A stretch of 60,000 nt of DNA. Source: Symsagittifera roscoffensis. Lineage: Eukaryota > Xenacoelomorpha > Acoela > Convolutidae. Position 1 is the first letter of the stretch, and the number at the start of each line of letters is the position of its first letter. Under the pieces are notes generated by a model. The model was not told where the DNA came from. It saw only the letters and a program-made list of their open reading frames with translations, and ran no database searches. Below, in pieces: positions 12,376 to 27,690 of this stretch. The position numbers and the translations under genes were made by a program. Location: the NCBI RefSeq assembly GCF_963678635.1, contig NC_087062.1:100923209-100983208 (forward strand), read 5' to 3'.

Positions 12376-15300
12376 CATTTAATTCAGGCCCGCTTCTAAC
12401 ACTGCTGATGCAAGTAACCTTGCAAAAAATTTCATTTATTTCACGCCCGCTTCTAACACTGCTGTGCTGATGCAAGTAACCTTGCAAAAATTTCATTTAA
12501 CTCAGGCCCGCTTCTAACACTAATTTGCTGATACAAGTAATCTTGCAAAAGTATTCATTTATTTCAGGCCCGCTTCAAACACTGCTGTGCTAATGCAAGT
12601 ATCCTTGCAAAAGCAAAAGTTTCTTCATTTAATTCAGGCCCGCTTCTAACACTGCTGCTGATGCAAGTAACCTTGCAAAAGTTTTTCATTTAATTCAGGC
12701 TCGCTTCTAACACTGCTGCTGATCCAAGTAACCTTGTAACAGTTTTTTCACGTATTTCAGGCCCGCTTCTAACACTGCTGCTGATGCAAGTAACCTTGCA
12801 ACAGTTTTTTCATTTAATTCAGTCCCGCTTCTAACACTGCTACTGACGCAAAAAACCTTCCAAAAATTTTTCAATTAGTTCATGCCCGCTTCTAACCTTG
12901 CTGCTAATGCAATAAACCTTGCAAAAATTTTTAAATTTAACTCAAGCCCGCTTGTAACACTGCAGATGCAAGTAACCTTGCAAAAGTTTTTTTTTTTCAT
13001 TTAGTTCAGGCCCGCTTCTAACACTGCTGCTGATGCAAGTAACCTTGCAATTTTTTTTCATTTAATTCGGGCCCGCTTCTAACACTGCTGATGCAAGTAA
13101 CCTTGCAAAATTTTTCATTTAATTCAGGCCCGCTTCCAACACTGCTGTGCTGATGCAAGTAACCTTGCAAAAGTTTTCATTTTCTTCAGGCCCGCTTCTA
13201 ACACTGCTGTGCTGATGCAAGTAACCTTGCATAAGTTTTCATTTAATTCAGAACCGCTTCAAACACTACTTTGCTGATACAAACAACCTTGCAAAAGTTT
13301 TCATTTAATTCAGGCCCGCTTCTAACACTGCTGATGCAAGTAACCTTTTTATTTAATTCAGCCCCACTTCCAAAACTGCTGATGCAAGTAACCTCTTCAT
13401 TTATATTAGGCCTGCTTCTAACACTGCTGATGCAAGTAACCTTTTCATTTAATTCAGGCCCGCTTCTAACACTGCTGATGCAAGTAACCTTGCAAAAACT
13501 TTTTCATTTTCTTCAGGCCCGCTTCTAACACTGCTGTGCTGATGCAAGTAACCTTGCAATTTTTCATTTATTTCAGGCCCGCTTCTAACACTGCTGTGCT
13601 GATGCAAGTAATCTTGCAAAAGATTTCATTAGATTTAGGCCCGCTTCTAACATTGCTGATGCAATTAACCTGTTCATTTAATTCAGGCCCACTTCCAAAA
13701 CTGCTGATGCAAGTAACCTCTTCATTTAATTTAGACCTGCTTCTAACAACGCTGATGCAAGTTATTTTTTCATTAAAATTAGGCCCGCTTCTAACACTGC
13801 TGATGCAAGTAACCTTGCAAACGTTTTCTTTTTCTTCAGGCCCGCCTCTAACACTGCTGCGCTTATGCAAGTAACCTTGCAAACTTTTCATTTGATTCAG
13901 GCCCGCTTCTAACACTGCTGTGCTGATGCAAGTAACCTTGAAAAAGTTTTCATTTAATTCAGGCCCGCTTCTAACAGTGCTGATGCAAGTAACCTTTTCA
14001 TTTAACTCAGGCCCGCTTCTAACACTGCTGATGCAAGGAACTTTTTCATTAAATTCAGGCCCGCTTCTAACACTGCTGATGCAAGTAACCTTGCAAAAGT
14101 TTGCATTTAATTCAGGCCCGCTTCTTACACTGCTGTGCTGATGCAAGTAACCTTGCAAAAAGTTTCATTTTCTTCAGGCCCGCTTCTAACACTGCTGTGT
14201 TGATGCAAGTAACCTTGCAAAAGTTTTCATTTAACTCAGGCCCGCTTCTAACACTGCTGTGCTGATGCAAGTAACCTTGCAAAAATTTCCATTTAATTCG
14301 GGCCCGCTTCTAACACTGCTGATGCGAGTAACCTTTTCATTTGTTTTAGGCCCGCTTCTAACACTGCTGATGCAATAACCTTTTCATTTAATTCAGGCCC
14401 ACTCCTAATACTGCTGATGCAAGTAACCTTGCAAAAGTTTTCATTTAATTCAGGCCCGCTTCCAACACTGCTGCTGATGCAAGTAACCTTGCAAAAGTTA
14501 TTTCATTTGATTCAGGCCTGCTTCTAACACTGCTGCTGATGCAAGTAACCTTGCAAAAGTTGTTTCATTTATTTCAGGCCCACTTCTAACACTGCTGATG
14601 CAAGTAACCTTGCAAAAGTTTTCATTTAACTCAGACCCTCTTCTAACACTGCTGTGCTGATGCAAGTAACCTTGCAAAAGTTTTCAATTTCTTCAGGCCC
14701 GCTCCTAATACTGCTGATGCAAGTAACCTTGCAAAAATTTTCATTTAATTCAGGCCCGCTTCTAACACTGCTGATGAAAGTAACCTTTTTTTTTAATTCA
14801 GGCCCGCTTCTAACACTGCTAATACAAGTAACCTTTTCATGTAACTCAGGCCCGCTTCTAACACTGCTGATGCAAGTAACCTTTTCATTAAATTCAGGCC
14901 CGCTTCTAACACTGCTGATGCAAGTAACCTTGCAAAAGTTTTCATTTAATTCAGGCCCGCTTCTTACACTGCTGTGCTGATGCAAGTAACCTTGCAAAAA
15001 GTTTCATTTTCTTCAGGCCCGCTTCTAACACTGCTGTGTTGATGCAAGTAACCTTGCAAAAATTTTCATTTAACTCAGGCCCGCTTCTAACACTGCTGAT
15101 GCAAGTAACGTTTTCATTTAATTCTGACCCGCTTCTAACACTGCTGATACAAGTAACCTTTTCATTTAACTCAGGCCCGCTTCTAACACTGCTGATGCAA
15201 GTAACCTTTTCATTAAATTCAGGCCCGCTTCTAACACTGCTGATGCAAGTAACCTTGCAAAAGTTTTCATTTAATTCAGGCCCGCTTCTTACACTGCTGT

Positions 15301-16122
15301 GCTGATGCAAGTAACCTTGCAAAAAGTTTCATTTTCTTCAGGCCCGCTTCTAACACTGCTGTGTTGATGCAAGTAACCTTGCAAAAGTTTTCATTTAACT
15401 CAGACCCGCTTCTAACACTGCTGTGCTGATGCAAGTAATCTTGCAAAAATTTCCATTTAATTCGGGCCCGCTTCTAACACTGCTGATGCGAGTAACCTTT
15501 TCATTTGTTTTAGGCCCGCTTCTAACACTGCTGATGCAATAACCTTTTCGTTTAATTCAGGCCCGCTCCTAATACTGCTGATGCAAGTAACCTTGCAAAA
15601 GTTTTAATTTAATTCAGGCCCGCTTCCAACACTGCTGCTGATGCAAGTAACCTTGCAAAAGTTATTTCATTTGATTCAGGCCTGCTTCTAACACTGCTGC
15701 TGATGCAAGTAACCTTGTAAAAGTTGTTTCATTTATTTCAGGCCCACTTCTAACACTGCTGATGCAAGTAACCTTGCAAAAGTTTTCAATTTCTTCAGGC
15801 CCGCTCCAAATACTGCTGATGCAAGTAACCTTGCAAAAATTTTCATTTAATTCAGGCCCGCTTCTAACACTGCTGATGAAAGTAACCTTTTTTTTAATTC
15901 AGGCCCACTTCTAACAATGCTAATACAAGTAACCTTTTCATTTAACTCAGGCCCGCTTCTAACACTGCTGATGCAAGTAACCTTTTCATTAAATTCAGGC
16001 CCGCTACTAACACTGCTGATGCAAATAACCTTTTTATTAAATTCAGGCTCGCTTCTAACACTGCTGATGCAAGTAACCTTGCAAAAATTTTCATTTCATT
16101 CAGGCCCGCTTCTTACACTGCT

Positions 16123-17280
16123 GTGCTGATGCAAGTAACCTTGAAAAAGTTTTCATTTAATTCAGGCCCGCTTCTAACACTGCTGATGCAAGTAACGTTT
16201 TCATTTAATTCTGACCCGCTTCTAACACTGTTGATACAAGTAACCTTTTCATTTAACTCAGGCCCGCTTCTAACACTGCTGATGCAAGTAACCTTTTCAT
16301 TAAATTCAGGCCCGCTTCTAACTCTGCTGATGCAATTAACCTTGCAAAAGTTTCCATTTAATTCAGGCGCGCTTCTTACACTGCTGTGCTGATGAAAGTA
16401 ACCTTTTTATTTAATTCAGGCCCGCTTCTAACACTGCTGTGCTGATGCAAGTAACCTTGAAAAAGTTTTCATTTAATTCAGGCCCGCTTCTAACACTGCT
16501 GATGCAAGTAACGTTTTCATTTAATTCTGACCCGCGTCTAACACTGCTGATACAAGTAACCTTTTCATTTAACTCAGGCCCGCTTCTAACACTGCTGATG
16601 CAAGTAACCTTTTCATTAAATTCAGGCCCGCTTCTAACACTGCTGATGCAAGTAACCTTGCAAATGTTTTCATTTAATTCAGGCCCGCTTCTTACACTGC
16701 TGTGCTGATGCAAGTAACCTTGAAAAAGTTTTCATTTAATTCAGGCCCGCTTCTAACACTGCTGATGCAAGTAACGTTTTCATTTAATTCTGACCCGCTT
16801 CTAACACTGCGGATACAAGTAACCTTTTCATTTAACTCAGGCCCGCTTCTAACACTGCTGATGCAAGTAACCTTTTCATTAAATTCAGGCCCGCTTCTAA
16901 CTCTGCTGATGCAATTAACCTTGCAAACGTTTCCATTTAATTCAGGCGCGCTTCTTACACTGCTGTGCTGATGAAAGTAACCTTTTTATTTAATTCAGGC
17001 CCGCATCTAACACTGCTGTGCTGATGCAAGTAACCTTGAAAAAGTTTTCATTTAATTCAGGCCCGCTTCTAACACTGCTGATGCAAGTAACGTTTTCATT
17101 TAATTCTGACCCGCGTCTAACACTGCTGATACAAGTAACCTTTTCATTTAACTCAGGCCCGCTTCTAACACTGCTGATGCAAGTAACCTTTTCATTAAAT
17201 TCAGGCCCGCTTCTAACACTGCTGATGCAAGTAACCTTGCAAATGTTTTCATTTAATTCAGGCCCGCTTCTTACACTGCT
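16123..17280. repeat. Higher-order repeat, 579 bp, two copies
   Basis: Copies at 16,123-16,701 and 16,702-17,280 share TTGAAAAAGTTTTC, CGTTTTCATTTAATTCTGAC and GATGAAAGTAACCTTTTTAT monomers in the same order with very few differences. Related 373-bp copies follow at 17,939 and 18,312. Confidence 0.88.
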
Positions 17281-20278
17281 GTGCTGATGCAAGTAACCTT
17301 GCAAAAAATTTCTATTTCTTCAGGCCCGCTTCTAACACTGCTGATGCGAGTAACCTTTTCATTTATTTTAGGCCCGCTTCTAACACTGCTGATGCAATAA
17401 CCTTTTCATTTAATTCAGGCCCGCTCCTAATACTGCTGATGCAAGTAACCTTGCAAAAGTTTTCATTTAATTCAGGCCCGCTTCTAACACTGCTGTGCTG
17501 ATGCAAGTAACCTTGCAAAAGTTTTCATTTAATTCAGGCCCGCTTCCAACACTGCTGCTGATGCAAGTAACCTTGCAAAAGTTATTTCATTTAATTCAGG
17601 CCTGCTTCTAACACTGCTGCTGATGCAAGTAACCTTGCAAAAGTTGTTTCATTTATTTCAGGCCCACTTCTAACACTGCTGATGCAAGTAACCTTGCAAA
17701 AGTTTTCATTTAACTCAGACCCTCTTCTAACACTGCTGTGCTGATGCAAGTAACCTTGCAAACGTTTTCAATTTCTTCAGGCCCGCTCCTAATACTGCTG
17801 ATGCAAGTAACCTTGCAAAAATTTTGATTTAATTCAGGCCCGCTTCTAACACTGATGTGCTGATGCAAGTAATCTTGCAAAAGTTTTCATTTAATTCAGG
17901 CCCGCTTCTAACACTGCTGATGAAAGTAACCTTTTTATTTAATTCAGGCCCGCTTCTAAACCTGCTGTGCTGATGCAAGTAACCTTGAAAAAGTTTTCAT
18001 TTAATTCAGGCCCGCTTCTAACACTGCTGATGCAAGTAACGTTTTCATTTAATTCTGACCCGCTTCTAACACTGCTGATACAAGTAACCTTTTCATTTAA
18101 CTCAGGCCCGCTTCTAACACTGCTGATGCAAGTAACCTTTTCATTAAATTCAGGCCCGCTTCTAATACTGCTGATGCAAGTAACCTTGCAAAAGTTTTCA
18201 TTTAATTCAGGCCCGCTTCTAACACTGCTGTGCTGATGCAAGTAACCTTGCAAAAGTTTTCATTTAATTCAGGCCCGCTTCTAACACTGCTGATGAAAGT
18301 AACCTTTTTATTTAATTCAGGCCCGCTTCTAACACTGCTGTGCTGATGCAAGTAACCTTGAAAAAGTTTTCATTTAATTCAGGCCCGCTTCTAACACTGC
18401 TGATGCAAGTAACGTTTTCATTTAATTCTGACCCGCTTCTAACACTGCTGATACACGTAACCTTTTCATTTAACTCAGGCCCGCTTCTAACACTGCTGAT
18501 GCAAGTAACCTTTTCATTAAATTCACGCCCGCTTCTAACACTGCTGATGCAAGTAACCTTGCAAAAATTTTCATTTAATTCAGGCCCGCTTCTTACACTG
18601 CTGTGCTGATGCAAGTAACCTTGCAAAAAATTTCATTTTCTTCAGGCCCGCTTCTAACACTGCTGATGCGAGTAACCTTTTCATTTATTTTAGGCCCGCT
18701 TCTAACACTGCTGATGCAATAACCTTTTCATTTAATTCAGGCCCGCTCCTAATACTGCTGATGCAAGTAACCTTGCAAAAGTTTTCATTTAATTCAGGCC
18801 CGCTTCTAACACTGCTGTGCTGATGCAAGTAACCTTGCAAAAATTTTCATTTAATTCAGGCCCGCTTCTAACACTGCTGTGCTGATGCAAATAACCTTGC
18901 AAAAAATTTCGTTTAATTCAGGCCCGCTTCTTACACTGCTGTGCTGATGCAAGTAACCTTGCAAAAAATTTCATTTTCTTCAGGCCCGCTTCTAACACTG
19001 CTGATGCGAGTAACCTTTTCATTTATTTTAGGCCCGCTTCTAACACTGCTGATGCAATAACCTTTTCATTTAATTCAGGCCCGCTCCTAATACTGCTGAT
19101 GCAAGTAACCTTGCAAAAGTTTTCATTTAATTCAGGCCCGCTTCTAACACTGCTGTGCTGATGCAAGTAACGTTGCAAAAGTTTTCATTTAATTCAGGCC
19201 CGCTTCAAACACTGCTGCTGATGCAAGTAACCTTGCAAAAGTTATTTCATTTAATTCAGGCCTGCTTCTAAAACTGCTGCTGATGCAAGTAACCTTGCAA
19301 AAGTTGTTTCATTTATTTCAGGCCCACTTCTAACACTGCTGATGCAAGTAACCTTGCAAAAGTTTTCATTTAACTCAGACCCTCTTCTAACACTGCTGTG
19401 CTGATGCAAGTAACCTTGCAAAAGTTTTCAATTTCTTCAGGCCCGCTCCTAATACTGCTGATGCAAGTAACCTTGCAAAAATTTTCATTTATTTCAGTCC
19501 CGCTTCTAACACTGCTGTGCTGATGCAAGTAACCTTGCAAAAGTTTTCATTTAACTCAGACGCTGTTCTAACACTGCTGTGCTGATGCAAGTAACCTTGC
19601 AAAAGTTTTCAATTTCTTCAGGCCCGCTTCTAACACTGCTGTGCTGATGCAAATAACCTTGCAAAAAATTTCATTTAATTCAGGCCCGCTTCTTACACTG
19701 CTGTGCTGATGCAAGTAACCTTGCAAAAAATTTCATTTTCTTCAGGCCCGCTTCTAACACTGCTGATGCGAGTAACCTTTTCATTTATTTTAGGCCCGCT
19801 TCTAACACTGCTGATGCAATAACCTTTTCATTTAATTCAGGCCCGCTCCTAATACTGCTGATGCAAGTAACCTTGCAAAAGTTTTCATTTAATTCAGGCC
19901 CGCTTCTAACACTGCTGTGCTGATGCAAGTAACGTTGCAAAAGTTTTCATTTAATTCAGGCCCGCTTCAAACACTGCTGCTGATGCAAGTAACCTTGCAA
20001 AAGTTATTTCATTTAATTCAGGCCTGCTTCTAACACTGCTGCTGATGCAAGTAACCTTGCAAAAGTTGTTTCATTTATTTCAGGCCCACTTCTAACACTG
20101 CTGATGCAAGTAACCTTGCAAAAATTTTCATTTAACTCAGACCCTCTTCTAATACTGCTGTGCTGATGCAAGTAACCTTGCAAAAGTTTTCAATTTCTTC
20201 AGGCCCGCTCCTAATACTGCTGATGCAAGTAACCTTGCAAAAATTTTCATTTAATTCAGGCCCGCTTCTAACACTGCT

Positions 20279-21692
20279 GTGCTGATGCAAGTAACCTTGC
20301 AAAAATTTTCATTTAATTCAGGCCCGCTTCTAACACTGCTGATGAAAGTAACCTTTTTATTTAATTCAGGCCCGCTTCAAAAACTGCTGATGCAAGTAAC
20401 CTCTTCATTTAATTTAGGCCTGCTTCTAACACTGCTGATGCAAGTAACCTTGCAAAAGATTTCATTTTCTTCAGGCCCGCTTCTAACACTGCTGTGCTGA
20501 TGCAAGTAACCTTGCAAAATTTTTCATTTAATTCAGGCCCGCTTCTAACACTGCTGTGCTGATGCAAGTAACCTTGCAAAATTTTTCATTAAATTCAGGA
20601 CCGCTTCTAACACTGCTGATGCAAGTAACCTTTTCAATTAAGTCAGGCCCGCTTCAAACACTGCTGATGAAAGTAACTTTTTCATTAAATTTATGCCCGC
20701 TTCTAACACTGCTGATGCAAGTAACCTTGCAAAAGTTTTCATTTAATTCAGGCCCGCTTCTTACACTGCTGTGCTGATGCAAGTAACCTTGCAAAATTTT
20801 TCATTAAATTCAGGACCGCTTCTAACACTGCTGATGCAAGTAACCTTTTCATTTAAGTCAGGCCCGCTTCAAACACTGCTGATGAAAGTAGCTTTTTCAT
20901 TAAATTTAGGCCCGCTTCTAACACTGCTGATGCAAGTAACCTTGCAAAAGTTTTCATCTATTTCAGGCCCGCTTCTAACTCTATTGTGCTGATGCAAGTA
21001 ACTTTGCAAAAGTTTTCATTTAATTCAGGCCCGCTTCTAACACTGCTGATGAAAGTAACCTTTTTATTTAATTCAGGCCCGCTTCAAAAACTGCTGATGC
21101 AAGTAACCTCTTCATTTAATTTAGGCCTGCTTCTAACACTGCTGATGCAAGTAACCTTGCAAAAGTTTTCATTTTCTTCAGGCCCGCTTCTAACACTGCT
21201 GTGCTGATGCAAGTAACCTTGCAAAATTTTTCATTTAATTCAGGCCCGCTTCTAACACTGCTGTGCTGATGCAAGTAACCTTGCAAAATTTTTCATTAAA
21301 TTCAGGACCGCTTCTAACACTGCTGATGCAAGTAACCTTTTCATTTAAGTCAGGCCCGCTTCAAACACTGCTGATGAAAGTAACTTTTTCATTAAATTTA
21401 GGCCAGCTTCTAACACTGCTGATGCAAGTAACCTTGCAAAAGTTTTCATTTAATTCAGGCCCGCTTCTTACACTGCTGTGCTGATGCAAGTAACCTTGCA
21501 AAAATTTTCATTAAATTCAGGACCGCTTCTAACACTGCTGATGCAAGTAACCTTTTCATTTAAGTCAGGCCCGCTTCAAACACTGCTGATGAAAGTATTT
21601 TTTTCATTAAATTTAGGCCCGCTTCTAACACTGCTGATGCAAGTAACCTTGCAAAAGTTTTCATTTATTTCAGGCCCGCTTCTAACTCTATT
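20279..21692. repeat. Higher-order repeat, 707 bp, two copies
   Basis: Three landmark monomers recur with the same 707-bp step: 20,279/20,986, 20,556/21,263 and 20,771/21,478. Shared variants are GATGAAAGTAACC, CTTCAAAAACTGC and CAGGACCGCTTC. Confidence 0.88.
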
Positions 21693-22597
21693 GTGCTGAT
21701 GCAAGTAACCTTGCAAAAGTTTTCATTTTCTTCAGGCCCGCTTCTAACACTGTTGTGCTTATGCAAGTAACCTTGCAAAATTTTCATTTGATTCAGGCCC
21801 ACTTCTAACACTGCTGTGCTGATGCAAGTAACTTTGCAAAAGTTTTCATTTAATTCAGGCCCGCTTCTAACACTGCTGATGCAAGTAACGTTTTCATTTA
21901 ACTCAGGACCGCTTCTAACACTGCTGATGCAAGTAACTTTTTCATTAAATTCAGGCCCGCTTCTAACACTGCTGATGCAAGTAACCTTGCAAAAGTTTTC
22001 ATTTAATTCAGGACCGCTTCTTACACTGCTGTGCTGATGCAAGTAACCTTGCAAAAGGTTTCATTTTCTTCAGGCCCGCTTCTAACACTGCTGTGTTGAT
22101 GCAAGTAACCTTGCAAAAGTTTTCATTTAACTCAGGTCCGCTTCTAACACTGCTGTGCTGATGCAAGTAACCTTGCCAAAATTTTCATTTAATTCAGGCC
22201 CGCTTCTAACACTGCTGATGCAAGTAACCTTTTTTTTATTTCAGGCCCGCTTCCAAAACTGCTGATGCAAGTAAATTTTTTTTTAAATTCAGGCCCGCTT
22301 CTAACACTGCTGATGCAAGTAACCTTGCAAAAGTTTTCATTTAATTCAGGCCCACTTCTTACACTGCTGTGCTGATGCAAGTAACCTTGCAAAATTTTTC
22401 ATTTAAGTCAGGCCCGCTTCAAACACTGCTGATGAAAGTAAATTTTTCATTAAATTCAGGCCCGCTTCTAACACTGCTGATGCAAGTAACCTTGCAAAAG
22501 TTTTTATTTAATTCAGGCCCGCTTCTTACACTGCTGTGTTGATGCAAGTAACCTTGCAAAAGTTTTCATTTAACTCAGGCCCGCTTCTAACACTGCT

Positions 22598-25500
22598 GTG
22601 CTGATGCAAGTAACCTTGCCAAATTTTTCATTTAATTCAGGCCCGCTTCTAACACTGCTGATGCAAGTAACCTTTTTATTTATTTCAGGCCCGCTTCCAA
22701 AACTGCTGATGCAAGTAACTTTTTCATTAATTTCAGGCCCGCTTCTAACACTGCTGATGCAAGTAACCTTGCAAAAGTTTTCATTTAATTCAGGCCCGCT
22801 TCTTACACTGCTGTGTTGATGCAAGTAACCTTGCAAAAGTTTTCATTTAACTCAGGCCCGCTTCTAACACTGCTGTGCTGATGCAAGTAACCTTGCCAAA
22901 ATTTCCATTTAATTCAGGCCCGCTTCTAACACTGCTGATGCAAGTAACCTTTTCATTTAAGTCACGCCCGCTTCAAACACTGCTGATGAAAGTAACTTTT
23001 TCATTAAATTCAGGCCCGCTTCTAACACTGCTGATGCAAGTAACCTTGCAAAAATTTGTATTTAATTCAGGCCCGCTTCTTACACTGCTGTGTTGATGCA
23101 AGTAACCTTGCAAAAGTTTTCATTTAACTCAGGCCCGCTTCTAACACTGCTGTGCTGATGCAAGTAACCTTGCCAAAATTTTCATTTATTTCAGGCCCGC
23201 TTCTAACACTGCTGATGCAAGTAACCTTTTTAATTATTTCAGGCCCGCTTCCAAAACTGCTGATGCAAGTAACTTTTTCATTAATTTCAGGCCCGCTTCT
23301 AACACTGCTGATGCAAGTAACCTTGCAAAAGTTTTCATTTAATTCAGGCCCGCTTCTTACACTGCTGTGTTGATGCAAGTAACCTTGCAAAAGTTTTCAT
23401 TTAACTCAGGCCCGCTTCTAACACTGCTGTGCTGATGCAAGTAACCTTGCCAAAATTTCCATTTAATTCAGGCCCGCTTCTAACACTGCTGATGCAAGTA
23501 ACCTTTTCATTTAAGTCACGCCCGCTTCAAACACTGCTGATGAAAGTAACTTTTTCATTAAATTCAGGCCCGCTTCTAACACTGCTGATGCAAGTAACCT
23601 TGCAAAAGTTTTCATTTAACTCAGGCCCGCTTCTAACACTGCTGTGCTGATGCAAGTAACCTTGCCAAAATTTCCATTTAATTCAGGCCCGCTTCTAACA
23701 CTGCTGATGCAAGTAACCTTTTCATTTAAGTCACGCCCGCTTCAAACACTGCTGATGAAAGTAATTTTTTCATTAAATTCAGGCCCGCTTCTAACACTGC
23801 TGATGCAAGTAACCTTGCAAAAATTTGTATTTAATTCAGGCCCGCTTCTTACACTGCTGTGTTGATGCAAGTAACCTTGCAAAAGTTTTCATTTAACTCA
23901 GGCCCGCTTCTAACACTGCTGTGCTGATGCAAGTAACCTTGCCAAAATTTTCATTTATTTCAGGCCCGCTTCTAACACTGCTGATGCAAGTAACCTTTTT
24001 AATTATTTCAGGCCCGCTTCCAAAACTGCTGATGCAAGTAACTTTTTCATTAATTTCAGGCCCGCTTCTAACACTGCTGATGCAAGTAACCTTGCAAAAG
24101 TTTTCATTTAATTCAGGCCCGCTTCTTACACTGCTGTGTTGATGCAAGTAACCTTGCAAAAGTTTTCATTTAACTCAGGCCCGCTTCTAACACTGCTGTG
24201 CTGATGCAAGTAACCTTGCCAAAATTTCCATTTAATTCAGGCCCGCTTCTAACACTGCTGATGCAAGTAACCTTTTCATTTAAGTCACGCCCGCTTCAAA
24301 CACTGCTGATGAAAGTAACTTTTTCATTAAATTCAGGCCCGCTTCTAACACTGCTGATGCAAGTAACCTTGCAAAAATTTGTATTTAATTCAGGCCCGCT
24401 TCTTACACTGCTGTGTTGATGCAAGTAACCTTGCAAAAGTTTTCATTTAACTCAGGCCCGCTTCTAACACTGCTGTGCTGATGCAAGTAACCTTGCCAAA
24501 ATTTTCATTTATTTCAGGCCCGCTTCTAACACTGCTGATGCAAGTAACCTTTTTAATTATTTCAGGCCCGCTTCCAAAACTGCTGATGCAAGTAACTTTT
24601 TCATTTAAGTCAGGCCCGCTTCTAACACTGCTGATGCAAGTAACCTTGCAAAAGTTTCAATTTAATTCAGGCCCGCTTCTTACACTGCTGTGTTGATGCA
24701 AGTAACCTTGCAAAAGTTTTCATTTAACTCAGGCCCGCTTCTAACACTGCTGTGCTGATGCAAGTAACCTTGCCAAAATTTTCATTTAATTCAGGCCCGC
24801 TTCTAACACTGCTGATGCAAGTAACCTTTTTATTTATTTCAGGCCCGCTTCCAAAACTGCTGATGCAAGTAACTTTTTCATTAAATTCAGGCCCGCTTCT
24901 AACACTGCTGATGCAAGTAACCTTGCAAAAGTTTTCATTTAATTCAGGCCCGCTTCTTACACTGCTGTGCTGATGCAAGTAACCTTGCAAAATTTTTTAT
25001 TAAATTCAGGACCGCTTCCAAAACTGCTGATGCAAGTAAATTTTTCATTAAAGTCAGGCCCGCTTCTAACACTGCTGATGCAAGTAACCTTGCAAAAGTT
25101 TTAATTTAATTCAGGCCCGCTTCTAACACTGCTGTGTTGATGCAAGTAACCTTGCAAAAGTTTTCATTTAACTCAGGTCCGCTTCTAACACTGCTGTGCT
25201 GATGCAAGTAACCTTGCCAAAATTTTCATTTAATTCAGGCCCGCTTCTAACACTGCTGATGCAGGTAACATTTTTATTTATTTCAGGCCCGCTTCCAAAA
25301 CTGCTGATGCAAGTAACTTTTTCATTAAATTCAGGCCCGCTTCTAACACTGCTGATGCAAGTAACCTTGCAAAAGTTTTCATTTAATTCAGGCCCGCTTC
25401 TTACACTGCTGTGCTGATGCAAGTAACCTTGCAAAATTTTTCATTTAAGTCAGGCCCGCTTCAAACACTGCTGATGAAAGTAAATTTTTCATTAAATTCA

Positions 25501-27690
25501 GGCCCGCTTCTAACACTGCTGATGCAAGTAACCCTGCAAAAGTTTTTATTTAATTCAGGCCCGCTTCTTACACTGCTGTGTTGATGCAAGTAACCTTGCA
25601 AAAGTTTTCATTTAACTCAGGCCCGCTTCTAACACTGCTGTGCTGATGCAAGTAACCTTGCCAAAATTTTCATTTAATTCAGGCCCGCTTCTAACACTGC
25701 TGATGCAAGTAACCTTTTTATTTATTTCAGGCCCTCTTCCAAAACTGCTGATGCAAGTAACTTTTTCATTAATTTCAGGCCCGCTTCTAACACTGCTGAT
25801 GCAAGTAACCTTGCAAAAGTTGTCATTTAATTCAGGCCAGCTTCTTACACTGCTGTGTTGATGCAAGTAACCTTGCAAAAGTTTTCATTTAACTCAGGCC
25901 CGCTTCTAACACTGCTGTGCTGATGCAAGTAACCTTGCCAAAATTTTCATTTAATTCAGGCCCGCTTCTAACACTGCTGATGCAAGTAACCTTTTCATTT
26001 AAGTCACGCCCGCTTCAAACACTGCTGATGAAAGTAACTTTTTCATTAAATTCAGGCCCGCTTCTAACACTGCTGATGCAAGTAACCTTGCAAAAACTTG
26101 TATTTAATTCAGGCCCGCTTCTTACACTGCTGTGTTGATGCAAGTAACCTTGCCAAAATTTTCATTTAATTCAGGCCCGCTTCTAACACTGCTGATGCAA
26201 GTAACCTTTTAAATTATTTCAGGCCCGCTTCCAAAACTGCTGATGCAAGTAACTTTTTCATTAAAGTCAGGCCCGCTTCTAACACTGCTGATGCAAGTAA
26301 CCTTGCAAAAGTTTTAATTTAATTCAGGCCCGCTTCTTACACTGCTGTGTTGATGCAAGTAACCTTGCAAAAGTTTTCATTTAACTCAGGCCCGCTTCTA
26401 ACACTGCTGTGCTGATGCAAGTAACCTTGCCAAAATTTTCATTTAATTCAGGCCCGCTTCTAACACTGCTGATGCAAGTAACCTTTTTATTTATTTCAGG
26501 CCCGCTTCCAAAACTGCTGATGCAAGTAACTTTTTCATTAAATTCAGGCCCGCTTCTAACACTGCTGATGCAAGTAACCTTGCAAAAGTTTTCATTTAAC
26601 TCAGGCCCGCTTCTTACACTGCTGTGCTGATGCAAGTAACCTTGCAAAAGTTTTCATTTAACTCAGGCCCGCTTCTAACACTGCTGTGCTGATGCAAGTA
26701 ACCTTGCCAAAATTTTCATTTAATTCAGGCCCGCTTCTAACACTGCTGATGCAAGTAACCTTTTTAATTATTTCAGGCCCGCTTCCAAAACTGCTGATGC
26801 AAGTAACCTTGCAAAAGTTTTCATTTAATTCAGGCCAGCTTCTTACACTGCTGTGTTGATGCAAGTAACCTTGCAAAAGTTTTCATTTAACTCAGGCCCG
26901 CTTCTAACACTGCTGTGCTGATGCAAGTAACCTTGCCAAAATTTTCATTTAATTCAGGCCCGCTTCTAACACTGCTGATGCAAGTAACCTTTTCATTTAA
27001 GTCACGCCCGCTTCAAACACTGCTGATGAAAGTAACTTTTTCATTAAATTCAGGCCCGCTTCTAACACTGCTGATGCAAGTAACCTTGCAAAAATTTGTA
27101 TTTAATTCAGGCCCGCTTCTTACACTGCTGTGTTGATGCAAGTAACCTTGCAAAAGTTTTCATTTAACTTAGGCCCGCTTCTAACACTGCTGTGCTGATG
27201 CAAGTAACCTTGCCAAAATTTTCATTTAATTCAGTCCCGCTTCTAACACTGCTGATGCAAGTAACCTTTTTAATTATTTCAGGCCCGCTTCCAATACTGC
27301 TGATGCAAGTAACTTTTTCATTAAAGTCAGGCCCGCTTCTAACACTGCTGATGCAAGTAACCTTGCAAAAGTTTTAATTTAATTCAGGCCCGCTTCTTAC
27401 ACTGCTGTGTTGATGCAAGTAACCTTGCAAAAGTTTTCATTTAACTCAGGCCCGCTTCTAACACTGCTGTGCTGATGCAAGTAACCTTGCCAAAATTTTC
27501 ATTTAATTCAGGCCCGCTTCTAACACTGCTGATGCAAGTAACCTTTTTATTTATTTCAGGCCCGCTTCCAAAACTGCTGATGCAAGTAACTTTTTCATTA
27601 AATTCAGGCCCGCTTCTAACACTGCTGATGCAAGTAACCTTGCAAAAGTTTTCAATTAATTCAGGCCCGCTTCTTACACTGCTGTGCTGA
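22598..27690. repeat. Nested higher-order repeats of 277, 215, 444 and 769 bp
   Basis: A landmark monomer carrying CTTGCCAAAATTTTC or a close variant recurs at 22,598, 22,875, 23,152, 23,429, 23,644, 23,921, 24,198, 24,475, 24,752, 25,196, 25,640, 25,917 and on. Steps are 277, 215 or 444 bp. A larger 769-bp unit (277+215+277) repeats 23,152-23,920 at 23,921 with near identity. This is the most homogeneous part of the left domain. Confidence 0.88.

Noticed and set aside
2331-18626. Dozens of open frames of 60-196 codons in the satellite, on both strands
   Set aside because: They are translations of the same tandem monomers in frames that happen to lack stops, appear equally on both strands and end where a monomer of another length occurs. 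No independent coding evidence.
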